Notes: generated by a model not told the origin, from the sequence alone. Shown: positions 43,063 to 52,842, numbered from the stretch's first letter. The stretch: DNA of 64,000 nt from AC-32 sp963763475 (GCA_963763475.1 CAVXOR010000004.1:1-64000); one strand, 5' to 3'. Numbers and translations: made by a program.

Positions 43063-45098
43063 TGCCACGCTCGCTGCTTGTGGCCGCACTCGCCGCGCTG
43101 CTCGTCGGCGTCCCATTCGCGGGCGGAAGCACACTTGCGCCCTCGACTCCCGCGATCGAAAGGAGCGATCCGGATTCGCCCGCAGACGACAACACGCCCG
43201 TGCTGATCGGGACCGCCGAAGAGCATTCCGTGGTCACTATCTACGCCGACAGCTGTCCAGGGGGAACGGTCAAGGGCACCCGCGCCGCCGGCAAGAACGG
43301 TTTCCACATTCAGGTTGCCGTCGACGACAACACAACCACGGCGTTCTACGCAACGGCGACGGACCCGGTCGACCCTTCCTCAGTTTCCCCATGCTCCACG
43401 AGATTCGACTACGCGGAAGTGTCGGCGACGCCTCCGCCGCCACCGCCACCGCCACCGCCACCGCCACCGCCACCGCCACCGCCACCGCCTCCGCCGCCGG
43501 TGACGCTCACCGACGTGCCGCCGGCGCTGACGAACCAGACGAGCGCGAGCTTCAGCTTCACGGCGGCAGGCTCAGTCGACCACTACGAATGTCGACTGGA
43601 CACGTCGAACTTCACGCTTTGCTCGAGCCCCCAGCCTTACAGTGGCCTCACGAGTACCTCCCACACGTTCGCGGTGCGGGCGGTCACAGCAGGCGGCGAA
43701 GGAGCCGCGACGGAGTACTCCTGGGTCGTCGACACCATCGAGCCGGCGACGCCGGTGATCGGGGATCATCCCGGAAACTTCGACGGCCATCGGAGCACGA
43801 CCTTCACGTTCAGCGACTCCGAGCCGGTGACCTTTCACTGCCAGGTCGACGCCAGGCCGGTCGACACCTGCGGCACCGGCTCGAACACCGGCTCCTACAC
43901 CACGCCGAACCTGTCGGACGGCCAGCACACCTTCCGCGTGTACGCGACGGACGCTGTCGGGAACACGAGCCCTAGCAGTGAGTTCAGCTGGACGATCGAT
44001 ACGGTCAGCCCGCTGGTCACGATCAACGGCCCCCCACAGCTGACGAACCAGACGACGGCGAGCTTCAGCTTCTCGGCGAACAAGCCGGGCAGCACGTACG
44101 AGTGCCAGTTGGACGGCGCCGGCTTCACCGCCTGCGCGAGCCCGAAGCAGTACAGCGGCCTCGCCGACGGCGCGCATGCGTTCGCTGTCCGCGCCACGTC
44201 GCTCGGCAACACCGGCCCGACCGTCACGTACAGCTGGACCGTCGACACCACGCCGCCGCAGACGGCGATCGGCTCAGGGCCGCCGTCCGCAAGCACGAGC
44301 GCGGCCGCGACCTTCGCGTTCTCGAGCTCCGAGGACGAGTCGACCTTCACCTGCCGACTCGACGGCGGCGGCCCGACGCCGTGCACCTCGCCGCAGAGCT
44401 ACAGTGGGCTCGGCAACGGCCAGCACTCGTTCAGCGTCGAGGCGACCGATCGGGCCCGGAACGCCGACGCATCGCCGGCGTCGTACGCGTGGACGATCTC
44501 GGGCGTCGGTCCGCCGACGCAGGATCTCCGCCCGCCCGCGAATGTCCGCAACGTCCGGCGTAGTGTGGGCTACGGCCGGCTCCAGCTCCGTTGGCGGAAC
44601 CCGTCCGACGGCGACTTCGACCACATCGCGGTGTTCGTCGCCACGAAGCGCTCGGCCCCGCCGCGGACGCTCGTCTACACCGGCCGGAGCCAGGCGTACA
44701 CGGACAAGCGCTTCAAGAACGGCCAGTACTACCGCTACCTGATCGTCACCTACGACCACGCCAAGAACGCCGCCGGAGGGATGCGCGTGACGATCCCGCC
44801 CAGCGTGCTGCTCAAGAAACCGGGTGACGCCAGTGTCGTGCACTCGCCGCCGCTTCTGCGCTGGACTCCCGTCCGGGGCGCGACTTTCTACAACGTGCAG
44901 CTCTACTACAAAGGCGAGAAGGTCCTGAGCACCTGGCCGGCCAGGGCGCGGCAGCAGCTGACGCGCCGCTGGACGTACGGCAGGCACTTCTCATTGAAGA
45001 AGGGCCTCTACGTCTGGTACGTCTGGCCCGGCTTCGGCCCGCGCGCGAAGAGCCACTACGGGCAGTTGCTCGGCCAGGGCAGCTTCAGGGTGCGCTGA
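43059..45098 (+). CDS. Exported multi-Ig protein with poly-proline linker
   Basis: 679 residues: signal peptide (1-23), an Ig-like domain (NTPVLIGTAEEHSVVTIYA), a run of 23 prolines (about 125-147), four Ig-like repeats each with the pattern LTNQTSASFSF...YECRLD...YSGLxxxxHTFAVRA...WVVDT, a fibronectin-like unit and the C-terminal WPGFG module (590-679) shared with the protein at 9383. Cysteine pairs in each repeat suggest disulfides outside the cell. Probably a surface-display or adhesion protein. Overlaps the proline-rich gene by 4 nt. Confidence 0.8.
   Translation: MMPRSLLVAALAALLVGVPFAGGSTLAPSTPAIERSDPDSPADDNTPVLIGTAEEHSVVTIYADSCPGGTVKGTRAAGKNGFHIQVAVDDNTTTAFYATATDPVDPSSVSPCSTRFDYAEVSATPPPPPPPPPPPPPPPPPPPPPPPVTLTDVPPALTNQTSASFSFTAAGSVDHYECRLDTSNFTLCSSPQPYSGLTSTSHTFAVRAVTAGGEGAATEYSWVVDTIEPATPVIGDHPGNFDGHRSTTFTFSDSEPVTFHCQVDARPVDTCGTGSNTGSYTTPNLSDGQHTFRVYATDAVGNTSPSSEFSWTIDTVSPLVTINGPPQLTNQTTASFSFSANKPGSTYECQLDGAGFTACASPKQYSGLADGAHAFAVRATSLGNTGPTVTYSWTVDTTPPQTAIGSGPPSASTSAAATFAFSSSEDESTFTCRLDGGGPTPCTSPQSYSGLGNGQHSFSVEATDRARNADASPASYAWTISGVGPPTQDLRPPANVRNVRRSVGYGRLQLRWRNPSDGDFDHIAVFVATKRSAPPRTLVYTGRSQAYTDKRFKNGQYYRYLIVTYDHAKNAAGGMRVTIPPSVLLKKPGDASVVHSPPLLRWTPVRGATFYNVQLYYKGEKVLSTWPARARQQLTRRWTYGRHFSLKKGLYVWYVWPGFGPRAKSHYGQLLGQGSFRVR
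43431..43499 (+). repeat. Hexanucleotide CCACCG repeat encoding poly-proline
   Basis: A near-perfect tandem of the hexamer CCGCCA (clean part about 43437-43486) flanked by CCTCCGCCG units, coding for 23 prolines. Change in copy number would alter linker length by two residues per unit without a frameshift. Confidence 0.85.
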
Positions 45099-45579
45099 GC
45101 GCCGGCCACGCCTCGGCGAGGCGCCGGCGCGTTTCGAGCAGGTGCTCAGGGAGCACTTTCACGTCTGCGAGGACGGGCATGAAGTTCGTGTCACCTGCCC
45201 AGCGGGGGACGACGTGGAGATGGATGTGATCGACGACCCCGGCGCCGGCGACTCGGCCGAGGTTCCAGCCGAGGTTGTGGCCTTCCGGGCCGTACACCTC
45301 GCCGAGCGCGGCCACGCCCTGGGTCGCCAGCTGGTGGACCTCGAGCGCCTCCTCGTCCGTAAGCCCGGCGAGCTCGCCGACGTGCCGGTAGGAGGCGACC
45401 ATCAGGTGACCGCTCGAGTACGGGAACTTGTTGAGCAGCACGAATGCCTGCTCGCCGCGGTGAACGACCAGTCGCTCCTCGTCATCGCCACCCGCCGCGT
45501 CGCAAAAAACGCAGCCGGGCTGTTCGTCGGCCTGCTTGATGTATTCGAGACGCCAGGGGGCCCACAGCGGCTTGGTCAC
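45085..45579 (-). CDS. HIT-family hydrolase/phosphorylase
   Basis: 164 residues of the histidine triad superfamily: PLWAPWRLEYIKQ start, zinc-type cysteines CVFC, HLMVASYRHVGELAGLTDEE, GWNLGRVAGAGVVDHIHLHVVPRWAGDTNFMPV with the HIHLH active site. Closest to Ap4A phosphorylase-like HIT proteins (FHIT/AP4A group) of actinobacteria. GTG at 45579 follows a TAGGCT box by seven nt. Overlaps the convergent exported gene by 14 nt. Confidence 0.88.
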   Translation of the reverse strand: MTKPLWAPWRLEYIKQADEQPGCVFCDAAGGDDEERLVVHRGEQAFVLLNKFPYSSGHLMVASYRHVGELAGLTDEEALEVHQLATQGVAALGEVYGPEGHNLGWNLGRVAGAGVVDHIHLHVVPRWAGDTNFMPVLADVKVLPEHLLETRRRLAEAWPALSAP

Positions 45580-45626
45580 GGGACCGAGCCTACCGTCAGG
45601 CCCGAGGAGCGCCTAAACTCCTGCAC

Positions 45627-46574
45627 GTGAAGCGGTTTGTGTTTCTCGTGGTGGTCGCCGCGGTCGCTTCCGGAGCCGCAGCCCCGAGCGCCCAGCGCAT
45701 GAAGGTCGTCCCGGCCGGCGTCCAGATCGGCGGCGTGCGCGTCGGCGGCCTGACCTCGGAGCAGGCGCGGAACGCCGTCTCGTGGTGGTACAACCGGCCG
45801 CTCCGCCTCGCCTTCCACCGCAAGCACTGGACCGTTCGGCCGGCCGCGCTGAAGGCGAGCGCCGACGCCGACTGGGCCGTGCAGCGGGTGCTGCGCGCCA
45901 AGCCGAACGAGCACGTCGCGATGCGGGTGAACGTCGACTCGAACGAGCTCGAGCGGTACGTGCGGGCGCTGGACGGAAGGCTCTCGATCGAGCCGGTGAA
46001 CGCCACCGTCGGCCTGACGGGCCTGCGGCCGGTGATCGAGCCCGGCAAGGCGGGCCTGGAGCTCGATCGCGTCAAGACGGCGCAGCGCCTCGAGGCCGCG
46101 CTGGCCGTGGCCCGGTGGCGGCCGCTGGTGCGCCCGGCGTGGCGCACGGTCGCGCCCTCGGTCACGGCGCGCGACTTCGGGTCGGTCGTCGTGATCTACC
46201 GCGGCTCGAACGAGCTCCATCTCTACAGGGGCGCAACGCCGTGGCGCACGTTCGGAGTCGCGACCGGCCAGGCGATCTACCCGACGCCGCTCGGCGAATG
46301 GCACGTGGTGGACATGCAGCGCAATCCGTGGTGGCGCCCGCCGGACTCGCCGTGGGCGAAGGGCCTGAAGCCGATCCCGCCCGGGCCGGGCAACCCGCTC
46401 GGCACGCGCTGGATGGGCCTCGACGCGGCGGGCGTGGGCATGCACGGCACGCCCGACGCGGCCTCGATCGGTTACTCGGCCTCGCACGGCTGCATCCGCA
46501 TGCGCATCCCGGACGCCGAGTGGCTCTTCGACCACGTCGAAATCGGGACGCCGGTCTTCATCGTCGACGCCTAG
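45627..46574 (+). CDS. L,D-transpeptidase (YkuD)
   Basis: 315 residues. Signal peptide (to about 22), a peptidoglycan-binding-like PG_binding_4 region (VQIGGVRVGGLTSEQARNAVSWWY, 33-56), and a C-terminal YkuD domain with the active site HGTPDAASIGYSASHGCIRM, nucleophile C289. Forms 3-3 cross-links or attaches proteins in the cell wall. GTG is placed by TAAACT (45614-45619), seven nt upstream. Confidence 0.92.
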   Translation: MKRFVFLVVVAAVASGAAAPSAQRMKVVPAGVQIGGVRVGGLTSEQARNAVSWWYNRPLRLAFHRKHWTVRPAALKASADADWAVQRVLRAKPNEHVAMRVNVDSNELERYVRALDGRLSIEPVNATVGLTGLRPVIEPGKAGLELDRVKTAQRLEAALAVARWRPLVRPAWRTVAPSVTARDFGSVVVIYRGSNELHLYRGATPWRTFGVATGQAIYPTPLGEWHVVDMQRNPWWRPPDSPWAKGLKPIPPGPGNPLGTRWMGLDAAGVGMHGTPDAASIGYSASHGCIRMRIPDAEWLFDHVEIGTPVFIVDA

Positions 46575-46586
46575 AGCTGAAGGGGG

Positions 46587-46664
46587 AAGCCGGGGCGGGA
46601 CGCTCAGGCTCTGCGGCTCAGCCAACGTCCCCGACGGAGGGAGGGTGTCGGTTTGCCCCGGCTT
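46587..46664. repeat. Long-arm inverted repeat C
   Basis: Arms AAGCCGGGGC (46587-46596) and complement (46655-46664) enclose 58 nt with an inner CCGAC/GTCGG hairpin (46631-46635 with 46647-46651). It lies between convergent L,D-transpeptidase and corA, so it may be a bidirectional terminator. Confidence 0.5.
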
Positions 46665-46709
46665 CGATAGGTCCTATCGGCAGGTTGAGCCAATCCGACA
46701 AGGGCGGCG

Positions 46710-47696
46710 CTACAACCAGCGCTTGTAACGGAAAAACGCGATCAAGCCCGCGGCTAGAGCGAGCATCGCGCCGGCGATCACCCAGAACGCGGTCGCCGTC
46801 TCCCAGCCCGGGAAGTGCACGTTCATGCCGAAGATGCCGGTGATCAGGGTCAGCGGCAGGAGCACGACGCTGACGACGGTCAGGATCCGCAGCACGTCGT
46901 TCTGGCGGTGCGAGATGACCGACTCGTTCGTGTCCTCGAGCGCCTCGACGACCTCTTTGAAGTTGTCGAGCAGGTCCCAGATCCGCTCGCTCGCGTCGAC
47001 GATGTCGTCGAAGTAGAGCTCGAGGTCCTCGGGCAGGAAGCGCTCGATCTGGCGCTCGAGCAGCCGCAACGTCGAGCGCTCGGGCTTGATGATCTTGCGG
47101 TAGGAGATGATCTCCTGCTTCACGTTCGAGAGGTCGCGCACGACCTCCTCGGCGCGCTTCTCGAACATGTCGTCCTCGATCGAGTCGAGCTTGTGGCCGA
47201 TCTTGTCGAGGATCGGGAAGCAGTAGTCGAAGAGGTCGTCGAGGATGTGGTAGAGCAGGTAGCCCGACCCCTTCGAGAACAGTTGCTCGCGCAGCTCCTC
47301 GTCCTCCTGGGAGCGGGCGAAGAGGCGCGTCACCGGCAGCAGCTCGACATTGGGCAGTGTGACCAGGTAGCCGTTGCCGACGAACAGGTCGAGCTCGGCA
47401 GCGTTCAGCCGCTGGATCGCCTTGTCGTAGACCGGGAAGTGGAGGACGCCGAACAGGTAGTCCGGGTACTCGTCGACCTTCGGCCGCTGCCGGCGCGAGA
47501 GCACGTCCTCGAGGTCGAGCGGGTGCCAACCGAAGCGCTCCGCAAGCAGCGTCGCCTCCTCGAGCGTCGGCGCGTCGAGGTGGATCCAGGTCAGGCCGTG
47601 GGCGCGGAGCTCCTGGAGGCGCGGCTCAGGGCGCGCCTGGACGTCCCCCGCCTGGGTGCGAGGTCGAGTGCGCTTGATGCGGGGAAGGCTCGGCAC
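46710..47696 (-). CDS. corA: CorA-family magnesium/cobalt transporter
   Basis: 328 residues: N-terminal alpha/beta domain (WIHLDAPTLEEATLLAERFGWHPLDLEDVL), a long coiled stalk helix, and two C-terminal helices with the GMN filter motif ITGIFGMNVHFPGWE and a positively charged end RYKRWL. Pentameric channel for magnesium, possibly cobalt or nickel. GTG start. Divergent from the exported gene at 47916; no magnesium riboswitch is evident. Confidence 0.92.
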   Translation of the reverse strand: MPSLPRIKRTRPRTQAGDVQARPEPRLQELRAHGLTWIHLDAPTLEEATLLAERFGWHPLDLEDVLSRRQRPKVDEYPDYLFGVLHFPVYDKAIQRLNAAELDLFVGNGYLVTLPNVELLPVTRLFARSQEDEELREQLFSKGSGYLLYHILDDLFDYCFPILDKIGHKLDSIEDDMFEKRAEEVVRDLSNVKQEIISYRKIIKPERSTLRLLERQIERFLPEDLELYFDDIVDASERIWDLLDNFKEVVEALEDTNESVISHRQNDVLRILTVVSVVLLPLTLITGIFGMNVHFPGWETATAFWVIAGAMLALAAGLIAFFRYKRWL

Positions 47697-47915
47697 CGGG
47701 ACTGAGGGGGTCGTCGACTCTCATCGGAAGTTCGCCATGGTACCCGGAAAGCCTTGCCGCCAACCCGAATCGCCCTGCTGATGCGGCCGGACGGTGATTG
47801 ATTTGTCAATCAACACCGAAATGTGAAGCGGAATTCCGGCGTGATGTTTGCACCCGTCGATTGCGGGGGTAAAAGCGCGCTCGCACAAGGCATCCAATTG
47901 GGGGGTGAAGAGATC

Positions 47916-49727
47916 GTGTGGAAGTTCGCCCGGCGCAGGACTCTCGTCGTCGCTGCGCTTCCCGTCGTCCTCGCAGCGGTCGTGGCCACTGTCGCAGGCG
48001 GCTCCGGTGCGGGGAGGACGGGAAACGATGCGACGCGGGCCTACGGGATCGCGCGCGCGAGCAGCGCTGCCACGGCGGCCCCGGCCGCCACGGCGGTTGC
48101 CGCGACCAGCACGGCCGGCCCGCAGGTGATCAACGGCCAGTTCCAGGGCACCTCGCCCGCGGTGAGCTCGCTGCCGGTGCTGCCGGTGCCGCACTCGCCG
48201 ATCCAGGCTCGCCAGATCGAGTCGCTGAAGCCCGGCAACGCGCCGCCGGGCGCCAAGGACCCGGTCGTCCAGAAGGCAAAGGGCACGGGCCCGATCTCCG
48301 GGCCGATCCAGAACTTCGACGGCATCTGCCTGCCGTTCGGCGAGCCCTGCGCGCTGCCGAGCAGCTGCAGCTGCCTGCCGCCCGACACGGACGGCGAGGT
48401 CGGCTCGACGCAGTACGTGCAGATGGTGAACACGGACTTCGCGATCTTTTCCAAGACGGGCCAGGTGCTGCGCGGCGCGACGCCGATCAACCAGCTCTGG
48501 GCGAACACGGACGGTGAGTGCAAGACGCACAACGACGGCGACCCGGTCGTGCTCTACGACCAGCTGGCGAACCGATGGTTGCTGACGCAGTTCATCGCCA
48601 CGCCCGCCGACAACGAAGAGTACGGCCAGTGCATCGCCGTCTCGACGACGAGCAACGCGACCGGCTCGTACTACCTCTACGAGTTCCACTTCGGCCGCAC
48701 GTTCCACGACTACGAGAAGCTCGGCGTCTGGCCGGACGCCTACTACATGTCGTCCAACGAGTTCCCGGACGGCGCGGTCACCTCGTCGGGCGCGGGCGCG
48801 TTCGCCTTCGAGCGGGCGAAGATGCTCGCCGGCCAGCCCGCGCGCGTCGTCTACTTCGACGAGGCGCCGAACAACCCGCCTGGCGGCCAGTACATCGGCC
48901 AGCTCCCCGGCGACCTCGACGGCTCGACGCTGCCGCCCGCCGGCTCGCCGAACCTGTTCGCGGAGATCGACGATGCCTCGACGATCCCGCCGACGGACGG
49001 CAGCGACGGCTTCGTCATGCGGCTATGGAGGTTCCACGTCGACTGGGCGAACCCGGCCAACTCGACGTTCGGGAACGGCGGCCAGCCGAGCTACAGGCTG
49101 CCGGTCGCTGCCTACGTGCGCCCGCAGTGCGTGTACGGCTACGGCGACTGCGTTCCGCAGAAGGGCGGCCCGCAGGAGCTCGACGTGCTCGGCGACCGGC
49201 TGATGTTCCGGATGGACTACCGGAACTTCGGGCCCTACGCCTCGCTGCTGCTGAACCACACCGTGGTCGCCGACGGCCGGACCGGCATGCGCTGGTACGA
49301 GGTGCGCATTCCCACCGGGGGCGCACCCTCGGTCTACCAGCAGGGCACCTACGCGCCGACCGACAGCCCGACCAATCCGCTCTGGCGCTGGATGGGCAGC
49401 ATCGCCCAGGACAAGAAGGGCGACATCGCCGCCGGCTACAGCGCTTCCGGGCCGAACGACTACCCGTCCGTCCGCTACACCGGCCGCGCGGCCGGCGACC
49501 CGCTCGGGCAGTTCACCCAGGCCGAGCAGGTCGCGTACACCGGCACCGGCCCGCAGACAGAGGCCGAGGGCCGCTGGGGCGACTACAGCGACATCACGGT
49601 CGACCCGAGCGACGACTGCACGTTCTGGTACACGCAGGAGTACCTCAGCGAAGACACGCTCGTGATCGGAACCTGGCGGACGCGCGTCGTCTCGTTCAGG
49701 TTCCCCGGCTGCACGACCAAGAAGTAG
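47916..49727 (+). CDS. Large exported protein, paralogue of 38130
   Basis: 603 residues. Signal peptide (about 8-32), low-complexity Ala/Gly/Pro linker to about 150, then the same domain as the 38130 protein (VQMVNTDFAIFSKTG, GDPVVLYDQLANRWLLTQF, CIAVSTTSNATGSYYLYEF, YEKLGVWPDAYYMSSNEF, SDITVDPSDDCTFWYTQEYL). It has an extra Cys-rich segment CALPSSCSCLPPD near 165. GTG at 47916 is preceded by a GGGGGGTGA site; the frame is open further up, but that part looks like leader DNA. Followed by a hairpin. Confidence 0.75.
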   Translation: MWKFARRRTLVVAALPVVLAAVVATVAGGSGAGRTGNDATRAYGIARASSAATAAPAATAVAATSTAGPQVINGQFQGTSPAVSSLPVLPVPHSPIQARQIESLKPGNAPPGAKDPVVQKAKGTGPISGPIQNFDGICLPFGEPCALPSSCSCLPPDTDGEVGSTQYVQMVNTDFAIFSKTGQVLRGATPINQLWANTDGECKTHNDGDPVVLYDQLANRWLLTQFIATPADNEEYGQCIAVSTTSNATGSYYLYEFHFGRTFHDYEKLGVWPDAYYMSSNEFPDGAVTSSGAGAFAFERAKMLAGQPARVVYFDEAPNNPPGGQYIGQLPGDLDGSTLPPAGSPNLFAEIDDASTIPPTDGSDGFVMRLWRFHVDWANPANSTFGNGGQPSYRLPVAAYVRPQCVYGYGDCVPQKGGPQELDVLGDRLMFRMDYRNFGPYASLLLNHTVVADGRTGMRWYEVRIPTGGAPSVYQQGTYAPTDSPTNPLWRWMGSIAQDKKGDIAAGYSASGPNDYPSVRYTGRAAGDPLGQFTQAEQVAYTGTGPQTEAEGRWGDYSDITVDPSDDCTFWYTQEYLSEDTLVIGTWRTRVVSFRFPGCTTKK

Positions 49728-49741
49728 CTCCTCTCCCCGCC

Positions 49742-49775
49742 ACGCCGCGCGTCCCGTCCCCGGGGCGCGCGGCGT
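49742..49775 (+). terminator. GC-rich terminator-like hairpin
   Basis: Arms ACGCCGCGCG (49742-49751) and complement (49766-49775) with a 14-nt loop containing CCCCGGGG. Falls just after the 47916 gene; no strong U-tract. Confidence 0.55.
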
Positions 49776-49872
49776 TCTGGTCCGGATGGCAATTCCCGGG
49801 ATCGAGGCTACGATATGTCGGCGCCGCGAGGGATCCGGGCGCGTCGACACACACGAGGACTGGGGGAAAACG

Positions 49873-52827
49873 ATGGGCAAGTCAGGAGTCAACCGCGGGC
49901 TGTTCGTGCTCGCGGTTGCGGTAGCCGTGGCGGCCGGCGCATTGCTGGTCGCGAGCGAACATCAGCAGCGGACACGCTTCGCGGTGCGGTTCGACCCGCA
50001 CAAGGAAGCCAAGTTCGAGCGCGCGCGGGGCGAGGAAGCCTCCCGCAACGGGGCCGACAACCCCGTCGCCGAGCAGGTCGCCGACCGCGCGTATCCGCGC
50101 TCCTACGTCGACGACCACCTCGCGATCAAGTCTCGCGACGCCTTCAAGACGAAGCCGAGCACGCTCGGCCCGTCGGCCTTCTCGACCACGAGCGCCTTCT
50201 CCGCGGCCGAGGCCGCGAGCCCCGGTGCGTGGCGCGCGCTCGGCCCGGTCACGCCGAACGTCGCGGGCGAGGCCTCGCAGTTCTTCGATCCCGCGACCGG
50301 CACCGGCCCTGCCACGCAGGAGTCGGGGCGCGTGACCGCGCTCGCGATCGATCCCAACTGCGGCAAGGCGTCGGCTCCGGCCGGCGCGCAGTGCCGTCTC
50401 TGGGTCGCCGCTGCGGGCGGTGGGATCTGGCGCACGAACAATGCGCTGGCCGCGAAGCCGGCGTGGATCGCGCCTCCCGCGAGCCTGCCTACGAACGCCT
50501 TCGGCTCGCTAATCGTGGACACCAACGACGCGAGCGGCAACACGCTCTACGCCGGCTCCGGCGAGCCCAACGGCTCGGGTGACTCCGAGGCCGGGCTGGG
50601 GCTCTTCAAGTCGACAGACGGCGGCCAGAGCTGGTCGCTCGTCGTCGGCTCGCAGTCGGTGGCGATCAACCGCTCTATCGGCGCGATCGCGGTCAAGCCG
50701 GGTGCGCCCGGCACGATCTACATCGGCACCGACGTCGCTCGCCACGGCTCCTCGGCCGCGAACGGCGGGCGCCGGACCCCGCCCGACGCGCCGAAGCTCG
50801 GCGTCTACAAGTCGACCGACGGCGGCGCGACGTTCACGCTTGCCACCGACCTCGCGACGAAGACCCCGGCGAACCCGGCGCCTCCCGCGGACGGCTCCGA
50901 CTGGTTCCAGGGCGGCATCACGAAGATGGAGCTCGACCCGAACGACGCGAGCGCGGTCTACGCCGCGGTCGTCGGGTACGGCCTCTGGCGCTCGAACGAC
51001 GCCGGCTCGACCTGGTCGCAGGTCTTCGAGACCATGAACCCGTCGGACACCTTCGGCGATCGGGTCGAGTTCGACGCAGTCAACGTCGGCGGCGGTAAGA
51101 CGCGGATTTACCTCGGCGACTCGTCGGACGACCTGTTCGTCGCGCGCGTCTGGCGCACGAACGACGCGGCGTCCATCGCCGGCTCGCCGAGCGGCGGCTA
51201 CTCGAACGCCGGCTGGACCGAGCTCTCGAGCTCCACCAACGGCACCAACGGGTTCCTCGCCTACGGCTACTGCCAGAACGGCCAGTGCGGCTACGACGAC
51301 TTCGTCGCCAGCCCGGCCGGCCAGCCCGGCGTCGGCGCCGGCCACGCGAACGAGCTCTGGCTCGGCGGCTCGATGAACTACGACGAGCTGGTCGCCTACG
51401 GCGGACTGCCTCCTCGCTCCAACGGCCGCGCGGTGATCCGCACGACCAACGGCGGCGCGCTGGCCCAGGACGTCGGCTGGCAGGACATGACCGGGACGCT
51501 CGACGCCGGCGGCCACATCAACGGCGGCATCCACCCGGACGAGCACGCGGTCGCGTTCGACCCGGCCAACCCGGCGATCGCCTTCGTCGGCTCAGACGGT
51601 GGCGTCGTCCGCGTCGACGTGCGGACTCCGCGCAACCGCTCCTCTTCGTGCTCGACGCGCAAGTTCGTCTACAGCAACGGGCACGGCGCGGAGCCGCTCG
51701 CTCCCGCCGACCTGCTGGACTGCCAACGGCTCCTGAGCGGGATCCCGACGGCGATCACGCCGCTGAACGACGGGCTGAACACGATCCAGTTCCAGTCGCT
51801 GTCGTTCAACCCGGCGAACCCGCTCGGGCAGCTGCTCGGCGGCACGCAGGACAACGGCACCTTCTCGTACACGGGCTCGACCGCCTGGTTCGAGTCGATC
51901 GGTGGTGACGGTGGCCAGTCCGGCTTCGACGCCGGCAACGGCACGATCCGGTACCACAACTACTACGACGCCACGCCCGAGGTCAACTTCCATGGAAACG
52001 ACCCGAAGACGTGGCTCGCGACGTGGGATCCGCTCCAGTCGACCGGCGAGCAGCGGTCGTTCTACGTGCCGTTCATCGCCGACCCGGTCCGCGGAGGCCG
52101 TGCCTTCACCGGGCTCGAGCACGTCTGGCGCACCGACGACAACGGCGGCGACCAGGCGTACCTCGAGGCGCACTGCAACACGCTGCACCTCGACCCGTTC
52201 CGGAGCAAGCCGTGCGGCGACTGGCAGCCGCTCGGGCCGAACCTGACCGGCTCGAACTTCGGCCAGACGCGGGTCGGCCACTATGTCGTCGCGACCGAGC
52301 GGGCGCCCAGCGACTCGGGCACGCTCTGGGCGGCGACGCGCATCGGGCGGGTGTTCGTCAGCAAGAACGCCGACGCCGCCCAGCCCCGCAACGTCCGCTT
52401 CACGCGGATCGACACCCCGAGCACGCCGGGCCGATTCGTCTCCGGGATCGCGATCGATCCCGCCGACCCAAATCACGCGTGGATCTCGTACTCGGGCTAC
52501 TCGGCCTACACGCCGGATGCGCGCGGGCACGTGTTCGAGGCGCAGTACGACCCGCAGACCGGGACGGCGAGCTTCACCCCCCGGTCGTACGACATCGGCG
52601 ACCAGCCGGTGACCGGGATTGCGCTCTTCGGCGCGACCGGCGACGTCTACGCCGCGACGGACTTCGGCGTCCTGCGGCTCCCGAGTGGCGCGAGCCACTG
52701 GGAGACCGCCGGCTCCGGGCTGCCGACGGCGGCGGTCTACGGGCTGACGCTGTCGCAGTCCGCGAACGTCCTCTACGCCGCGACGCACGGACGCGGCGCC
52801 TGGGCGCTCACGCTGCCGCGGCCCTAG
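49873..52827 (+). CDS. Large exported sortilin/BNR-type beta-propeller
   Basis: 984 residues with an N-terminal signal anchor (GLFVLAVAVAVAAGALLVA) and a charged spacer, then a long double-propeller with Asp-box repeats (VWAAAGGGIWRT-type, KSTDGGQSWSL, KSTDGGATFTL, SNDAGSTWSQV) and a C-terminal half with THGRGAWALTLP at the end. It resembles VPS10/sortilin-like glycosyl-hydrolase-fold proteins that bind ligands or polysaccharide outside the cell. ATG at 49873 has GGGGGAAAA upstream. It sits between two GC hairpins, probably monocistronic. Confidence 0.8.
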   Translation: MGKSGVNRGLFVLAVAVAVAAGALLVASEHQQRTRFAVRFDPHKEAKFERARGEEASRNGADNPVAEQVADRAYPRSYVDDHLAIKSRDAFKTKPSTLGPSAFSTTSAFSAAEAASPGAWRALGPVTPNVAGEASQFFDPATGTGPATQESGRVTALAIDPNCGKASAPAGAQCRLWVAAAGGGIWRTNNALAAKPAWIAPPASLPTNAFGSLIVDTNDASGNTLYAGSGEPNGSGDSEAGLGLFKSTDGGQSWSLVVGSQSVAINRSIGAIAVKPGAPGTIYIGTDVARHGSSAANGGRRTPPDAPKLGVYKSTDGGATFTLATDLATKTPANPAPPADGSDWFQGGITKMELDPNDASAVYAAVVGYGLWRSNDAGSTWSQVFETMNPSDTFGDRVEFDAVNVGGGKTRIYLGDSSDDLFVARVWRTNDAASIAGSPSGGYSNAGWTELSSSTNGTNGFLAYGYCQNGQCGYDDFVASPAGQPGVGAGHANELWLGGSMNYDELVAYGGLPPRSNGRAVIRTTNGGALAQDVGWQDMTGTLDAGGHINGGIHPDEHAVAFDPANPAIAFVGSDGGVVRVDVRTPRNRSSSCSTRKFVYSNGHGAEPLAPADLLDCQRLLSGIPTAITPLNDGLNTIQFQSLSFNPANPLGQLLGGTQDNGTFSYTGSTAWFESIGGDGGQSGFDAGNGTIRYHNYYDATPEVNFHGNDPKTWLATWDPLQSTGEQRSFYVPFIADPVRGGRAFTGLEHVWRTDDNGGDQAYLEAHCNTLHLDPFRSKPCGDWQPLGPNLTGSNFGQTRVGHYVVATERAPSDSGTLWAATRIGRVFVSKNADAAQPRNVRFTRIDTPSTPGRFVSGIAIDPADPNHAWISYSGYSAYTPDARGHVFEAQYDPQTGTASFTPRSYDIGDQPVTGIALFGATGDVYAATDFGVLRLPSGASHWETAGSGLPTAAVYGLTLSQSANVLYAATHGRGAWALTLPRP

Positions 52828-52842
52828 CCGCACCGTTCGACC

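Noticed and set aside
43431..43499. Regular repeat that could suggest a CRISPR array
   Set aside because: Units are six bases with no spacers and code for proline in a real protein.
46575..46709. Magnesium riboswitch for corA
   Set aside because: The structured element lies after the corA stop, not in its leader, and looks like a terminator.
47823..47915. Earlier ATG start for the exported gene at 47916
   Set aside because: The extra residues do not form a signal peptide, whereas the GTG at 47916 begins one and has a ribosome-binding site.
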